From NCBI GenBank assembly GCA_030812955.1, contig JAUSTR010000006.1, positions 51,713 to 115,712 on the forward strand: a stretch of 64,000 nt of DNA, given 5' to 3'. This document shows, in pieces, positions 1 to 8,981 of the stretch. The notes under the pieces are model-generated. The model was not told the origin of the DNA and made no database searches. It worked only from the letters and a program-made list of their open reading frames with translations. The stretch is from Bacillus alveayuensis (GTDB taxonomy: Bacteria; Bacillota; Bacilli; Bacillales; Aeribacillaceae). The first letter of the stretch is position 1; the number at the start of each line of letters is the position of its first letter. Made by a program: the position numbers and the translations under genes.

Positions 1-1112
1 TCGATGCGTTCTTCATCAATAGCTACTGGACGCAGCTGAATTTTATGCATCCCTAAAATACCGACTTGTGGTCCATTTAAAATTGGGGTCGAAAGTAAGG
101 ATCCAAAAATTCCGCCATTCGTAATCGTAAACGTACCACCTTGTAATTCTTTTAAAGTCAATTTATTGCTTCGCGCTTTTTTTGCTAATTCAGCAATTTC
201 ACGTTCGATTTGTGCAAATGTTAATCGATCGGCATCGCGAACAACTGGAACAACAAGCCCTTCATCTGTAGAAACTGCAACTCCGATATCATAATATTTT
301 TTCAATACAATTTCATCGCCTTGGATTTCTGCATTTAATAACGGGAATTTTTTCAAAGCTGCTACTACTGCCTTTGTAAAGAAGGACATAAATCCAAGTC
401 GTACATCGTGTTGTTCAAAAAATTGTTCTTTGCGACGTTTCCGAATGTTCATGACGGCTGTCATGTCAACTTCATTGAAGGTTGTTAGCATTGCAGCTGT
501 ATGCTGTACTTCAACAAGGCGTTTCGCAATCGTTTGACGACGGCGTGTCATCCGAATTCTTTCCACTCGATTTGAGTCTTCCACTGACGCTACATTTTGC
601 TGCTGCTTTGGAACTTGAACCTCTTGTACTTTCGGCTCTGATTTTGGAGCTTCATATGCTTCAATATCTTGTTTACGAACTCTTCCTAATGGATCACGTG
701 TAGGGACCGCATTTAAATCAATCCCTTTTTCACGAGCAAGTTTACGAGCCGCAGGTGAAGCAATTGGACGATGATTATTGTCGCCGTTTTCTTCCTCTTC
801 TGTGATCTCTTCCTTGACAGCTTCTTCTTTTTTCCCTTCTTGAACCGGGTTTTCAGATGCTTGTTCTACACCTTCTCCACTTTCATCAATAATTCCAATA
901 ACTTCTCCTACTTCTACTGTATCTCCTTCATTTTTAAGGATTTCTTTTAATACGCCACTATGCTCTGCAGTAATTTCAACATTTACTTTGTCCGTTTCAA
1001 GTTCTAAAATGTATTCACCTTTTTCAATTTTATCCCCTGGTTTCTTTAACCAACCGGAAATCGTACCTTCTAAAATCGACTCAGCAAGTTCTGGAACTTT
1101 AATTTCAGCCAT
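1..1112 (-). CDS. odhB: 2-oxoglutarate dehydrogenase E2, dihydrolipoyl succinyltransferase (C-terminus cut by window edge)
   Basis: E2 core of the 2-oxoglutarate dehydrogenase complex, moving succinyl from lipoamide to CoA in the TCA cycle. About 370 codons are present. The N-terminal lipoyl domain is visible with the lipoylated lysine in an ETDKVNVEI motif, followed by an acidic Glu-rich linker, the peripheral E3/E1-binding domain (SPAARKLAREKGID) and most of the catalytic domain. The last part, including the DHRxxDG active-site motif, lies beyond position 1. ATG at 1112 is preceded by AAGGGGGA. It lies 17 bp downstream of odhA in the same direction, so they form the odhAB operon. Confidence 0.97.
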   Translation of the reverse strand, partial: MAEIKVPELAESILEGTISGWLKKPGDKIEKGEYILELETDKVNVEITAEHSGVLKEILKNEGDTVEVGEVIGIIDESGEGVEQASENPVQEGKKEEAVKEEITEEEENGDNNHRPIASPAARKLAREKGIDLNAVPTRDPLGRVRKQDIEAYEAPKSEPKVQEVQVPKQQQNVASVEDSNRVERIRMTRRRQTIAKRLVEVQHTAAMLTTFNEVDMTAVMNIRKRRKEQFFEQHDVRLGFMSFFTKAVVAALKKFPLLNAEIQGDEIVLKKYYDIGVAVSTDEGLVVPVVRDADRLTFAQIEREIAELAKKARSNKLTLKELQGGTFTITNGGIFGSLLSTPILNGPQVGILGMHKIQLRPVAIDEERI

Positions 1113-1129
1113 GATCAATTCCCCCTTGT

Positions 1130-3973
1130 TTATTTCCGTGTTAGCGCTTCGGTAACGATACGATTTTGTTCTTTTTTATGAACGTTTGGATCTCCTTCCG
1201 CAGGGCTAGAGCGACGAAGACGACCAATATATTTTACATCGACTCCTTCAGGTGCGATGCTGCGAAGCTGAGGATCCATAAAAGTCCAAGACCCCATATT
1301 CATTGGTTCCTCTTGTACCCAAACAATTTCCTCAAGATTTTGGAATCGTTGGAACAATTGCTCAAGATGCTTTTTCGGAAATGGATAAATCTCTTCGATG
1401 CGAACAATATGAAGCCAATCTAGAGATTTTTGCTTCGCCACTCGGTCGGCCAAATCAATGGCTACTTTTCCTGTACATAAAAGAATTCTTTTTACTGCAT
1501 CTGGATTAGAACCAAGTCCTTCTTGTTCAATGATCGGTTTAAATTCTCCAGAAACGAGCTCATGCACATCCGATACTGTATGTGGATTACGTAATAAGCT
1601 TTTCGGTGTCATAATAATAAGAGGACGAACTTCTTCTCTCATTAAGACCGCAGCTTGTCTACGTAAAATATGGAAATATTGGGCTGCTGTTGTAACATTG
1701 GCAACCGTCCAGTTATTTTCAGCTGCTAACTGCAAGTAGCGTTCGAGACGTCCGCTAGAATGCTCAGGACCTTGCCCTTCAAAGCCGTGTGGAAGAAGCA
1801 TCACTAATCCAGATTTTTGTCCCCATTTAGCTCGTCCAGCTGATATAAATTGGTCAAACATCACTTGTGCGACATTTGCGAAATCGCCAAATTGTGCTTC
1901 CCAAAGAACTAATGTTTCTGGTGCATATACATTATACCCATATTCAAATCCTAAAACAGACACTTCAGATAATGGGCTGTTGTGGATCGCAAAGGAAGCC
2001 TTTACATTCGACATGCGATGAAGCGGAGAATACGTTTCTCCTGTTTTCACATCATGTAAAACGAGATGGCGATGTGCAAACGTTCCACGTTCTGAATCTT
2101 GGCCAGTAATACGGATAGGTGTGCCGTCTTTTAATATAGATGCAAATGCAAAAGCTTCCGCTAGCGACCAATCAACCTTTCCTTCATCCGAAAATACTTT
2201 AGCGCGACGCTCTAATATTCGCTGTAATTTTTTGAAAGGATTAAAGCCTTCTGGCCACGCAATAAGCTCTTGATTAATTGTGTTTAATACTTCGATCGGA
2301 ACACTTGTGTCTACCTTCGGCAAACCACAAATAACCTTTTCTGGAACTTGTATATCTCCAACTTCATCTTTCCGCTCTGGAACTTTTTTGAACGCTTCCT
2401 GCAGCTTATCGGCTACATCTTGCTGGAATTTTTCTACCTCATCATTTGAAACAATTCCTTCACGAACCAATCGTTCGGCATACAATGCCCGAATCGTGTC
2501 ATGATTTTGAATTTTTTCATACAATAACGGATTGGTCGCAACAGGCTCATCCATTTCGTTATGGCCGTAGCGTCGATATCCGATTAAATCTATTAAGAAG
2601 TCTTTATTAAATCTCTGACGGTATAAATGAGCAATGTATATAGCGGCTAAGCATGCTTCAGGATCATCTGCATTTACGTGAACGATTGGGATCTCGAATC
2701 CTTTCGCTAAATCGCTAGCATACTTGGTCGATCTTGAATCTCGGCTTTCCGTCGTAAAACCGATCATGTTATTGGCGATAATGTGAATCGTTCCGCCTGT
2801 TTTATAGCCAGTTAATTGGCTTAAGTTCAAGGTTTCTGCCACAACACCTTCACCAGGAAAAGCAGCGTCACCATGAATTAAAACTGCCATCGACTTTTGA
2901 ACATCTTGCTCTGGATATCCGCCTTTTGTTCGATCATCTTGAGCAGCTCGTGTATAACCTTCCACAATAGGGTCAATAAATTCAAGATGACTTGGGTTAT
3001 TCGCTAGTGTTAAGCGGGCGCGAACAATATTATCGTCTTTTATTTGCTTATCGGCTCCTAAATGATATTTAACATCTCCACTCCAGCCGTAGTTAATTCC
3101 AATGGATCCTTCAGATGGTACAAGCTCTTTGTTCGGTGCATGTTGAAACTCAGAAAAAATTAATTCATATGGTTTCCCTAATACATGGGCAAGTACACTT
3201 AAACGGCCGCGGTGTGCCATACCGATGTTAATATTTGTCGTTCCATTTTGAACAGCTTCAGATATAAGCTCATCGAGCATTGGCACTAACATATCCAGCC
3301 CTTCTATGGAAAAACGCTTTTGGCCAACAAACGTCCGATGTAAAAAATTTTCAAAGCCTTCAACTTCAGATAACCGTTTTAAAATAGCAATTCGTTTTTC
3401 AATGGATAAATCACGGAAGATTTTTCCTGATTCAACCATTTCATTAAGCCATTGTTTTTCTTCAAGATTATGGACATGTTGAAATTCAAAGGCAATCGAT
3501 TTTGTATATATGTCTTTCAAATAATTAATTGCATCAACGCCATTTTGAACATTACTAGGTGCGTCCTTACATAAAATGCTTGCTGGAATTTCTTTTAAAT
3601 CTTCGACCGTTAAACCGTATCTAGACGGGTCAAGTACATTTGTGTCTCCATGTTTAATTCCCATCGGGTAAATAGATGCATTTAAATGTCCGTATGTACG
3701 GATGTCTTCAGCAAATTTGACAGCTTTTGCTACTTTTTGCAATTTAGAAATGCTGACGGACATTTGGAGTGCTTGAGTAGTCTTGGAACTTCCATTCACT
3801 TCCACTTGCTCAACCGTTTCAGGAGCTCCCCAAGCAGCAAACATGTTCCGAATGTCATCATCAACGGAATTTGGATCTTGTAAGTACTGTTCATAAAGTT
3901 CCATGACATAACCTAAATTTGGACCGTGAAAATTTTGCCATGGATAATGACGATTAGCTGAATTTTCTTCCAT
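1130..3973 (-). CDS. odhA: 2-oxoglutarate dehydrogenase E1 component
   Basis: Thiamine-diphosphate-dependent E1 of the 2-oxoglutarate dehydrogenase complex, decarboxylating 2-oxoglutarate and transferring succinyl to OdhB. The protein is 947 residues, essentially the length of the B. subtilis enzyme. The N-terminal [20 protein letters not shown] segment, the [10 protein letters not shown] active-site motif, the ThDP/Mg region ([16 protein letters not shown], then NNMIGFTT) and the C-terminal transketolase-like part ([12 protein letters not shown]) are all recognisable. It is first in the odhAB operon, with a GGGGG-type ribosome site upstream. In B. subtilis the operon is repressed by CcpA; a partial cre-like site lies upstream here. 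Confidence 0.98.
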   Translation of the reverse strand: MEENSANRHYPWQNFHGPNLGYVMELYEQYLQDPNSVDDDIRNMFAAWGAPETVEQVEVNGSSKTTQALQMSVSISKLQKVAKAVKFAEDIRTYGHLNASIYPMGIKHGDTNVLDPSRYGLTVEDLKEIPASILCKDAPSNVQNGVDAINYLKDIYTKSIAFEFQHVHNLEEKQWLNEMVESGKIFRDLSIEKRIAILKRLSEVEGFENFLHRTFVGQKRFSIEGLDMLVPMLDELISEAVQNGTTNINIGMAHRGRLSVLAHVLGKPYELIFSEFQHAPNKELVPSEGSIGINYGWSGDVKYHLGADKQIKDDNIVRARLTLANNPSHLEFIDPIVEGYTRAAQDDRTKGGYPEQDVQKSMAVLIHGDAAFPGEGVVAETLNLSQLTGYKTGGTIHIIANNMIGFTTESRDSRSTKYASDLAKGFEIPIVHVNADDPEACLAAIYIAHLYRQRFNKDFLIDLIGYRRYGHNEMDEPVATNPLLYEKIQNHDTIRALYAERLVREGIVSNDEVEKFQQDVADKLQEAFKKVPERKDEVGDIQVPEKVICGLPKVDTSVPIEVLNTINQELIAWPEGFNPFKKLQRILERRAKVFSDEGKVDWSLAEAFAFASILKDGTPIRITGQDSERGTFAHRHLVLHDVKTGETYSPLHRMSNVKASFAIHNSPLSEVSVLGFEYGYNVYAPETLVLWEAQFGDFANVAQVMFDQFISAGRAKWGQKSGLVMLLPHGFEGQGPEHSSGRLERYLQLAAENNWTVANVTTAAQYFHILRRQAAVLMREEVRPLIIMTPKSLLRNPHTVSDVHELVSGEFKPIIEQEGLGSNPDAVKRILLCTGKVAIDLADRVAKQKSLDWLHIVRIEEIYPFPKKHLEQLFQRFQNLEEIVWVQEEPMNMGSWTFMDPQLRSIAPEGVDVKYIGRLRRSSPAEGDPNVHKKEQNRIVTEALTRK

Positions 3974-4096
3974 CTCGCGAAAACCCCCAATGATCTCTTA
4001 ATCATTAGAATCATGAATGAATTCTGAAAAGTTACGGTTAAAAGCCTTCTATACCATGTCATCCATAACAAACTAGCCGTTATGAATCATGATCGT

Positions 4097-4110
4097 ATAA
4101 AACGCTTCCA
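4097..4110 (-). promoter_or_regulatory. possible CcpA (cre) site upstream of odhA
   Basis: On the minus strand the sequence TGGAAGCGTTTTAT matches the first half of the catabolite-responsive consensus (TGWAANCGNTNWCA) well but lacks the final CA. It lies about 125 bp upstream of the odhA start. In B. subtilis odhA is a known CcpA target, so the position makes sense, but the match is partial. Confidence 0.3.
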
Positions 4111-4237
4111 AGTGATATTTTAACACTATTTACTCTATTACACCAATAAAAATTGTTTAAAAATAAACATTATCAGAAAAAAGAAATTACTTTTATAAAA
4201 TTTTTAATATTTAGATTTTTATATCATTTTCATTTAT

Positions 4238-4264
4238 GAAAAAAGGGGATCCATAATGTCCCCT
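4238..4264 (-). terminator. second rho-independent terminator downstream of the LysM hydrolase gene
   Basis: On the minus strand a 6-bp stem (AGGGGA/TCCCCT) with a 9-nt loop is followed by TTTTTT. It lies beyond the primary terminator of the hydrolase gene and also shields odhA from read-through. Confidence 0.55.
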
Positions 4265-4325
4265 CATCTATCAAAATTTATTATTTAATAATACTAATCA
4301 TCAAACATTTCAACAAAAACTTATG

Positions 4326-4361
4326 TAAAAAAATAAAGCGACAACTAGCCAATAGTTGTCG
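4326..4361 (-). terminator. rho-independent terminator of the LysM hydrolase gene
   Basis: A perfect 9-bp stem CGACAACTA/TAGTTGTCG with a 5-nt loop (4339-4361) is followed on the minus strand by CTTTATTTTTTT. It starts 24 bp after the stop codon of the hydrolase gene. Confidence 0.85.
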
Positions 4362-4385
4362 TTCCAAAAAGTGATTGAGACGAGT

Positions 4386-5441
4386 TTATTCAAAATATCG
4401 TTTTGCTCCTAAATAACGTTCTTTCCAATAAGAACTGCTTAAATCGGATATTGTGACACCGCCTGATCCTGCATGTATAAACGCTCCATTCCCTAAATAA
4501 ATTCCTAAATGAGACGGTCCAGGCTTATATGTTTCAAAAAAGACAAAATCACCGACAGCAGGATCATTAACTGTTTTCATCATTTCCCAATATCCAGCTG
4601 TACTTAATCTAGAAATTGATGTTACTTTATTCATAACATAGTAAATAAAGCCACTGCAATCAAACCCTGCTGGAGTATTGCCCCCCCATTTATAAGGTGT
4701 ACCGATTAGCTTTTTCGCTTCTTGTATCATAACAAGCACTTTTCCGTTGATTACAGTTGAATTGGATTGGTTTGCCGTCGTTTGCGTTGGCTGAGTAGAT
4801 GCTTTGCTAGCTTGTCCGGAAACTTTGAGTATTTGTCCAGGATAAATAACATCTGACGATAATTGATTTAAGGCTTTTAATTGCGTTACAGTCGTATTGT
4901 ATGCATTAGCAATTTTCCATAAAGAGTCGCCCGTTTTGACTGTATATGTACTAGTTTGTTGGCTACTGGAAGCTTTTGAACGATCAGATGGAGTCGAGTT
5001 TTTTTCTGTAGACTGATTTTCTATTTTTGAGATTTTTAAGATTTGACCCGGATAAATAACATCGCTTTCTAATTGATTGACCGCTTTTAACTCTGTTACC
5101 GTCATTTGAAATTTCTTCGCAATTTTCCATAAAGAATCCCCTCTAACAACCGTATATGTACTCGGTTTCATTTCCGTAGGCTTCGCGGAATTTGTTGTTA
5201 TTGATTCATTCGTAGTGGACATAGCTTTAGTAGGAATTTGTAGTACTTGTCCTACATGAATGATATCGCTTGTCAGACGATTGGCTTCTTTAATGGCTGA
5301 AATCGAAATATTATATTTTTGTGAAATTGACCATAACGTATCACCAGATTGTACTTTCATACTTTCAGCAGAAGCAAGATTACTAAACATGGTCGAGCCA
5401 AATACAGCCGATGTCGTTAAACCGATTATTTTCCATTTCAT
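4386..5441 (-). CDS. cwlS: secreted D,L-endopeptidase with three LysM domains and an NlpC/P60 domain (CwlS-like)
   Basis: Peptidoglycan hydrolase of 351 residues. A signal peptide (residues 1-25, ending ASA) is followed by three LysM repeats at about 27-70, 96-138 and 166-208, each with a GDxLWxIxxxY/F core and joined by Ser/Thr-rich linkers. The C-terminal NlpC/P60 domain (about 235-351) has the catalytic Cys262 in GFDCSGF and a His in PSHLGIYLG. The enzyme should cleave the D-Glu-mDAP bond of stem peptides at septa or poles. Position between odhA and yojI matches cwlS (yojL) of B. subtilis, but LytE and LytF share the architecture and CwlS there has one more LysM, so the symbol rests on synteny. 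Confidence 0.85.
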   Translation of the reverse strand: MKWKIIGLTTSAVFGSTMFSNLASAESMKVQSGDTLWSISQKYNISISAIKEANRLTSDIIHVGQVLQIPTKAMSTTNESITTNSAKPTEMKPSTYTVVRGDSLWKIAKKFQMTVTELKAVNQLESDVIYPGQILKISKIENQSTEKNSTPSDRSKASSSQQTSTYTVKTGDSLWKIANAYNTTVTQLKALNQLSSDVIYPGQILKVSGQASKASTQPTQTTANQSNSTVINGKVLVMIQEAKKLIGTPYKWGGNTPAGFDCSGFIYYVMNKVTSISRLSTAGYWEMMKTVNDPAVGDFVFFETYKPGPSHLGIYLGNGAFIHAGSGGVTISDLSSSYWKERYLGAKRYFE

Positions 5442-5765
5442 CCGACAAGTTACCTCCTATTGAACCTATTATTTAGGACTATTTTACTAAAAATGTCCTT
5501 AAACACTATAAAACTCATCATTTATCATATTTTACCTTTTGTAGTATAAGAAATCGGTCGAAGTTTGATGGTGATGGACGAAAAACTCTGTCATTTATTG
5601 ATGAATTTAAAAGAAATATGAAAAAATATTGTACTCTCTTTTATTATCGGAAGCGCTGTGAAAAAATTTAACACAATACTGCCTAGTTTTTTATAATTTT
5701 CATTTTTATGGTACATCCTTATTAAGGTGAAGGTATTTTAGAAAAAATTTATGATCAAGCAATAT
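5442..5765. other. intergenic region between divergent cwlS-like and yojI genes
   Basis: AT-rich stretch holding the upstream region of the LysM hydrolase gene (minus strand). I see no small ORF with a ribosome site, and no repeat or strong hairpin. Confidence 0.5.
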
Positions 5766-5794
5766 TTGTCAACGTTCTCCCTATCATTTATAAT
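5766..5794 (+). promoter_or_regulatory. sigma-A promoter of yojI
   Basis: A TTGTCA -35 box (5766-5771) and a perfect TATAAT -10 box (5789-5794) are separated by exactly 17 bp, about 40 bp upstream of the yojI start. Confidence 0.75.
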
Positions 5795-5834
5795 TTTTTT
5801 CATAAAACAGTAGATTTGAATCGAGGTCAAAAAT

Positions 5835-7196
5835 ATGGATAAAATAACCCCTCTTCAAGATAAGCTGAAACATTTGCTCATCATTTTTGTTCCTATTTTT
5901 CTTTCACAAATGAGTTTATATGCAATGAATTTTTTTGATACGGCGATGTCTGGACGGGTGGGAGCAGATGATTTAGCTGGCGTCGCTATCGGATCAAGCT
6001 TATGGGTACCAGTGTATACGGGGTTAAGCGGAATATTGCTTGCGATTACTCCTATAGCAGCACAACTCATTGGGGCGAAAAAACAAGATATGGTCCCTTT
6101 TTCCATTATTCAAGGATTATATTTATCCATTTTTATTTCGATCGTTGTCATTTTCATTGGCATCGCTTCGCTTGATACTATCCTACAATTCATGAGTTTA
6201 ACCGATAAAGTACGTCACATTGCGAAAGAATATTTAGTCGCACTATCATTTGGGATTGTTCCCTTATTTGCTAGTTCAGTATTTCGCAGTTTTATAGATT
6301 CATTAGGGCAAACGCGTGTAACGATGTTGATCATCGTTGCGTCATTGCCAATTAATATCTTATTTAATTACTTATTTATTTTCGGTTCTTTTGGATTTCC
6401 AAAATTAGGGGGGATTGGTGCTGGGATTGCTTCTGCCATTACATATTGGTTTATTTTTCTTTTGTCTGTCGTGATCATTATAAAGCAGCCACCTTTTTCT
6501 CATTATCAAATTTTTCATCGATTTTACCGTGTTTCTCTTGCAAAATGGAAAGGAATTTTAAAAATAGGAGTTCCAATTGGGCTATCCATTTTTTTTGAAA
6601 CGAGTATTTTTGCAGCTGTTACACTATTAATGAGTGATTACGATACCGTGACGATCGCTTCTCACCAAGCAGCTTTAAATTTCGCTTCTTTGTTATATAT
6701 GTTGCCACTAAGCATTTCCATGGCTTTAACAATTGTCGTCGGTTATGAAATCGGGGCGAAACGTTCAAAAGATGCGAAGCAATATAGTGTTATCGGTATT
6801 ACATTGGCCGTATGTCTATCGTTATTATCAGCCGCCGTTATATATTTTTATAAACAACCTATTGCCAGTTTGTATACAGATGAAATGACGGTGTTAACGC
6901 TAACTCAACAGTTTTTAATGTATGCAATCTTTTTTCAAATCTTCGATGCTATTCAAGCACCTATTCAAGGAATTTTACGCGGCTATAAAGACGTCAATGC
7001 CGCTTTTATCATTTCACTCATTTCTTATTGGGTTATTGGATTGCCGTTTGGATATTTGCTTGCGAATTACACCTACTTTCATGCTTTCGGCTATTGGATT
7101 GGCTTAATTTCTGGATTAGCTGCTGGTGCGATTGGTTTAACGGTTAGATTGCGAATTGTACAAAAAAGGTTTGTTGAAAAGGGAGACTTAGCTTGA
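5835..7196 (+). CDS. yojI: MATE-family multidrug/cation efflux transporter (YojI)
   Basis: Polytopic membrane protein of 453 residues with about 12 hydrophobic segments in two homologous halves, typical of the MATE (multi antimicrobial extrusion) family. The N-terminal FLSQMSLYAMNFFDTAMSG region, with conserved Gln and Asp, is the family signature. MATE proteins export cationic drugs in exchange for sodium ions or protons; the substrate cannot be read from sequence. ATG at 5835 has a GAGGTC ribosome site. It is convergent with bshB2 and has its own promoter; synteny matches B. subtilis yojI. Confidence 0.92.
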   Translation: MDKITPLQDKLKHLLIIFVPIFLSQMSLYAMNFFDTAMSGRVGADDLAGVAIGSSLWVPVYTGLSGILLAITPIAAQLIGAKKQDMVPFSIIQGLYLSIFISIVVIFIGIASLDTILQFMSLTDKVRHIAKEYLVALSFGIVPLFASSVFRSFIDSLGQTRVTMLIIVASLPINILFNYLFIFGSFGFPKLGGIGAGIASAITYWFIFLLSVVIIIKQPPFSHYQIFHRFYRVSLAKWKGILKIGVPIGLSIFFETSIFAAVTLLMSDYDTVTIASHQAALNFASLLYMLPLSISMALTIVVGYEIGAKRSKDAKQYSVIGITLAVCLSLLSAAVIYFYKQPIASLYTDEMTVLTLTQQFLMYAIFFQIFDAIQAPIQGILRGYKDVNAAFIISLISYWVIGLPFGYLLANYTYFHAFGYWIGLISGLAAGAIGLTVRLRIVQKRFVEKGDLA

Positions 7197-7234
7197 CTTA
7201 CACTACATCCAATAAACTTTTGTCACGAATTACA

Positions 7235-7264
7235 AAGAGCGAGCTTATTATATAGCTCGCTCTT
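7235..7264. terminator. inverted repeat between convergent yojI and bshB2
   Basis: A perfect 10-bp stem AAGAGCGAGC/GCTCGCTCTT with a 10-nt loop lies between the two convergent stop codons. T-runs on both sides are weak, so it is probably a shared bidirectional terminator of modest strength. Confidence 0.6.
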
Positions 7265-7269
7265 ATCCA

Positions 7270-7920
7270 TTAATCATCCCATTTATATGTCCAAAATACT
7301 TCTTGGTTAAGCAATTGTTTAAGTCTTTCGTTTTGTTCGATATTTTCCACCATCCAGAACGTTTGTGATTGGTGAGCTTTAATGGCTTTCAGCTTTAGAT
7401 CAGCCACTTCCCGAATATCGATTAAGACGTCTGGATAGCCAATATGTTCAAAACGGTCATTTGAAAAGGCAATACAATAAACTATAGGACGTTTTTCCTT
7501 TTCAATTCGTTTAACAGCACGAATCACTGCTGCTCCACATGCATCATGGTCAGGATGTACGGCAAACCCTGGATAGAAGGTAACAATATGGGTTGGTTGA
7601 ACTTCCTCGATAATCTCAAGAAAATGATTCGCCAATTTCTCATCATCTTCAAACTCAAGTGTTTTATCTCGATAGCCAAGCATGCGAAGATCCGTTATGT
7701 CTAATATTTTCGCAACTTCTAATAGCTCTTTTTTCCGTATGTCACGCAATGTTTCACGATTAGCCATAACCGGTTTCCCCATACTGCGCCCCATTTCTCC
7801 TAATGTTGCACAGGCATATGTAACAGGAACTTGTTGTTTTCGTTTTAATGAAATCAATCCAGCTACTCCTAAAGCTTCATCATCAGGATGTGGTAATATG
7901 ACGAGTAAATGCTCTTTCAT
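7270..7920 (-). CDS. bshB2: bacillithiol biosynthesis deacetylase BshB2
   Basis: Zinc-dependent LmbE/PIG-L family deacetylase that converts N-acetylglucosaminyl-malate to glucosaminyl-malate in bacillithiol synthesis. In 216 residues the zinc motif HPDDE is at about residues 11-15 and a second metal/catalytic motif HPDHD lies in FAVHPDHDACG. The length fits the family. It is the last gene of a three-gene minus-strand operon after yojF and an uncharacterised small gene. In B. subtilis BshB2 (YojG) is partly redundant with BshB1, which is not in this window. Confidence 0.92.
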   Translation of the reverse strand: MKEHLLVILPHPDDEALGVAGLISLKRKQQVPVTYACATLGEMGRSMGKPVMANRETLRDIRKKELLEVAKILDITDLRMLGYRDKTLEFEDDEKLANHFLEIIEEVQPTHIVTFYPGFAVHPDHDACGAAVIRAVKRIEKEKRPIVYCIAFSNDRFEHIGYPDVLIDIREVADLKLKAIKAHQSQTFWMVENIEQNERLKQLLNQEVFWTYKWDD

Positions 7921-7936
7921 TTTTTTAACCCCTTTA

Positions 7937-8284
7937 TTAAGAAAATGGTGTTTTGCTTATTTGTAAGGCAATTGCCAACTTTCCATCATGATCGTGTCCA
8001 GCTAATAATAAACGATCTTGTTCGTCAAACGTAAAATCTGTTAGACCTTCTGCATAAACCCAACCATCTTCTAATTTTAGCCCAACTCGATAAGGGCCTT
8101 TTCCTTTAATTTTTGCTAGTGTATATTTGACTTTAGCATTTCGGATAAAAGCAACAACCGTCATACTTTTCTCATTGTTATGTGCATGGTAGGCACCTGT
8201 TGTCGTTTCTAAATGAATATACACCTCTTTATTGACAAAATAATCCAATAGTGATTGCACTTCTTCTCGTACAATGGCTTTCAA
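7937..8284 (-). CDS. yojF: YojF family protein (DUF1806)
   Basis: A 115-residue protein matching B. subtilis YojF, which is always found beside bshB2; its biochemical role is not established. The start is a TTG at 8284 that directly abuts the TAA of the upstream gene and is preceded by AAGGAGGA at good spacing, so translation is probably coupled. Composition is soluble mixed alpha/beta, with no signal peptide or membrane segment. Only 16 bp separate it from bshB2. Confidence 0.85.
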   Translation of the reverse strand: MKAIVREEVQSLLDYFVNKEVYIHLETTTGAYHAHNNEKSMTVVAFIRNAKVKYTLAKIKGKGPYRVGLKLEDGWVYAEGLTDFTFDEQDRLLLAGHDHDGKLAIALQISKTPFS

Positions 8285-8560
8285 TTACGAGTCCTCCTTT
8301 TTCAAAACACGATCAAATAGTTTCGTATGTAGTTCAATAAGATCGAGCTTTTCACGATCTGAAAGTGATGATGAAAAAATTCTTTTTAACGCATTCACGA
8401 ATTTAACTTCTGGTCGTTGTCTTAAGCGTGGATGAGTCATTTCATCTAAAAGCTCTTTTTTGATTGCTTCTTCCAATGTCGTTTCGGAATTATTTACTAG
8501 AGGGAGTGTGCGGTTTGACCATAGCTTACGGTAAGAAGCTAATAAACGATCATAATCCAT
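8285..8560 (-). CDS. uncharacterised 91-residue protein leading the yojF-bshB2 operon
   Basis: I do not recognise this protein. It is 91 residues, charged and predicted mostly helical, with Arg/Lys-rich patches and no Cys, signal peptide or membrane segment. It has a good ribosome site (AAGGGG, ATG at 8560). Its TAA stop touches the TTG start of yojF with no gap, so it should be co-transcribed and translationally coupled with the bacillithiol genes. I do not recall an equivalent first gene in the B. subtilis locus. Function unknown; context suggests a link to thiol metabolism. Confidence 0.8.
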   Translation of the reverse strand: MDYDRLLASYRKLWSNRTLPLVNNSETTLEEAIKKELLDEMTHPRLRQRPEVKFVNALKRIFSSSLSDREKLDLIELHTKLFDRVLKKEDS

Positions 8561-8629
8561 CGTACATACCCCTTTACCTTTATTTTATTATGAATACCTT
8601 TTTTCTGTAAAAGAAAATACATTTCCAAA

Positions 8630-8657
8630 CGGAAAAAGGAGCCAATCGCTCCCTTTT
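8630..8657 (-). terminator. terminator of the CstR/CsoR-like gene
   Basis: On the minus strand a GGGAGC...GCTCC hairpin with flanking A and T tracts ends in CCTTTTTCC, directly after the repressor gene. It separates that gene from the bacillithiol operon. Confidence 0.7.
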
Positions 8658-8664
8658 CGTCTTT

Positions 8665-8925
8665 TTATCTACTTTTAACAAGTAATTGCACAGCTTCTTC
8701 CACAAGGTGTTTTGTATCTTCACCTTTTTCAATTTGTTCCCGTACACATTTTTCTAAATTAGCACTGACAATTACTCCTATTGTACGGTCCAAAGCATTA
8801 CGAGCTGCTGACATTTGAGTCACAAGCTCTTTACAGTCTTTTCCTTCCTCCATCATTTTAAGAATTCCTCTTACTTGTCCTTCAATTCGTCTTATACGAT
8901 TTTTCATTTCATTTGTGTATTCCAT
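8665..8925 (-). CDS. CsoR-family transcriptional repressor, CstR-like (persulfide-sensing type)
   Basis: An 86-residue all-helical DUF156 repressor starting MEYTNEMKNRIRRIEGQV. The family has Cu(I) sensors with a Cys-His-Cys triad and persulfide sensors (CstR) with only two cysteines. Here the only cysteines are Cys31 and Cys60, the positions reported for CstR, and the residue four before Cys60, where copper sensors have His, is Asn56. A reactive-sulfur sensor is therefore more likely than a copper sensor. No obvious target (rhodanese, sulfide oxidase, copA) is adjacent; the upstream neighbour is the rarD-like gene. Confidence 0.85.
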   Translation of the reverse strand: MEYTNEMKNRIRRIEGQVRGILKMMEEGKDCKELVTQMSAARNALDRTIGVIVSANLEKCVREQIEKGEDTKHLVEEAVQLLVKSR

Positions 8926-8981
8926 TTCCTAACTCCTCGTATATTAGATTTCCAAAAACTTAAAATTGAAAGGGAAAGAAT

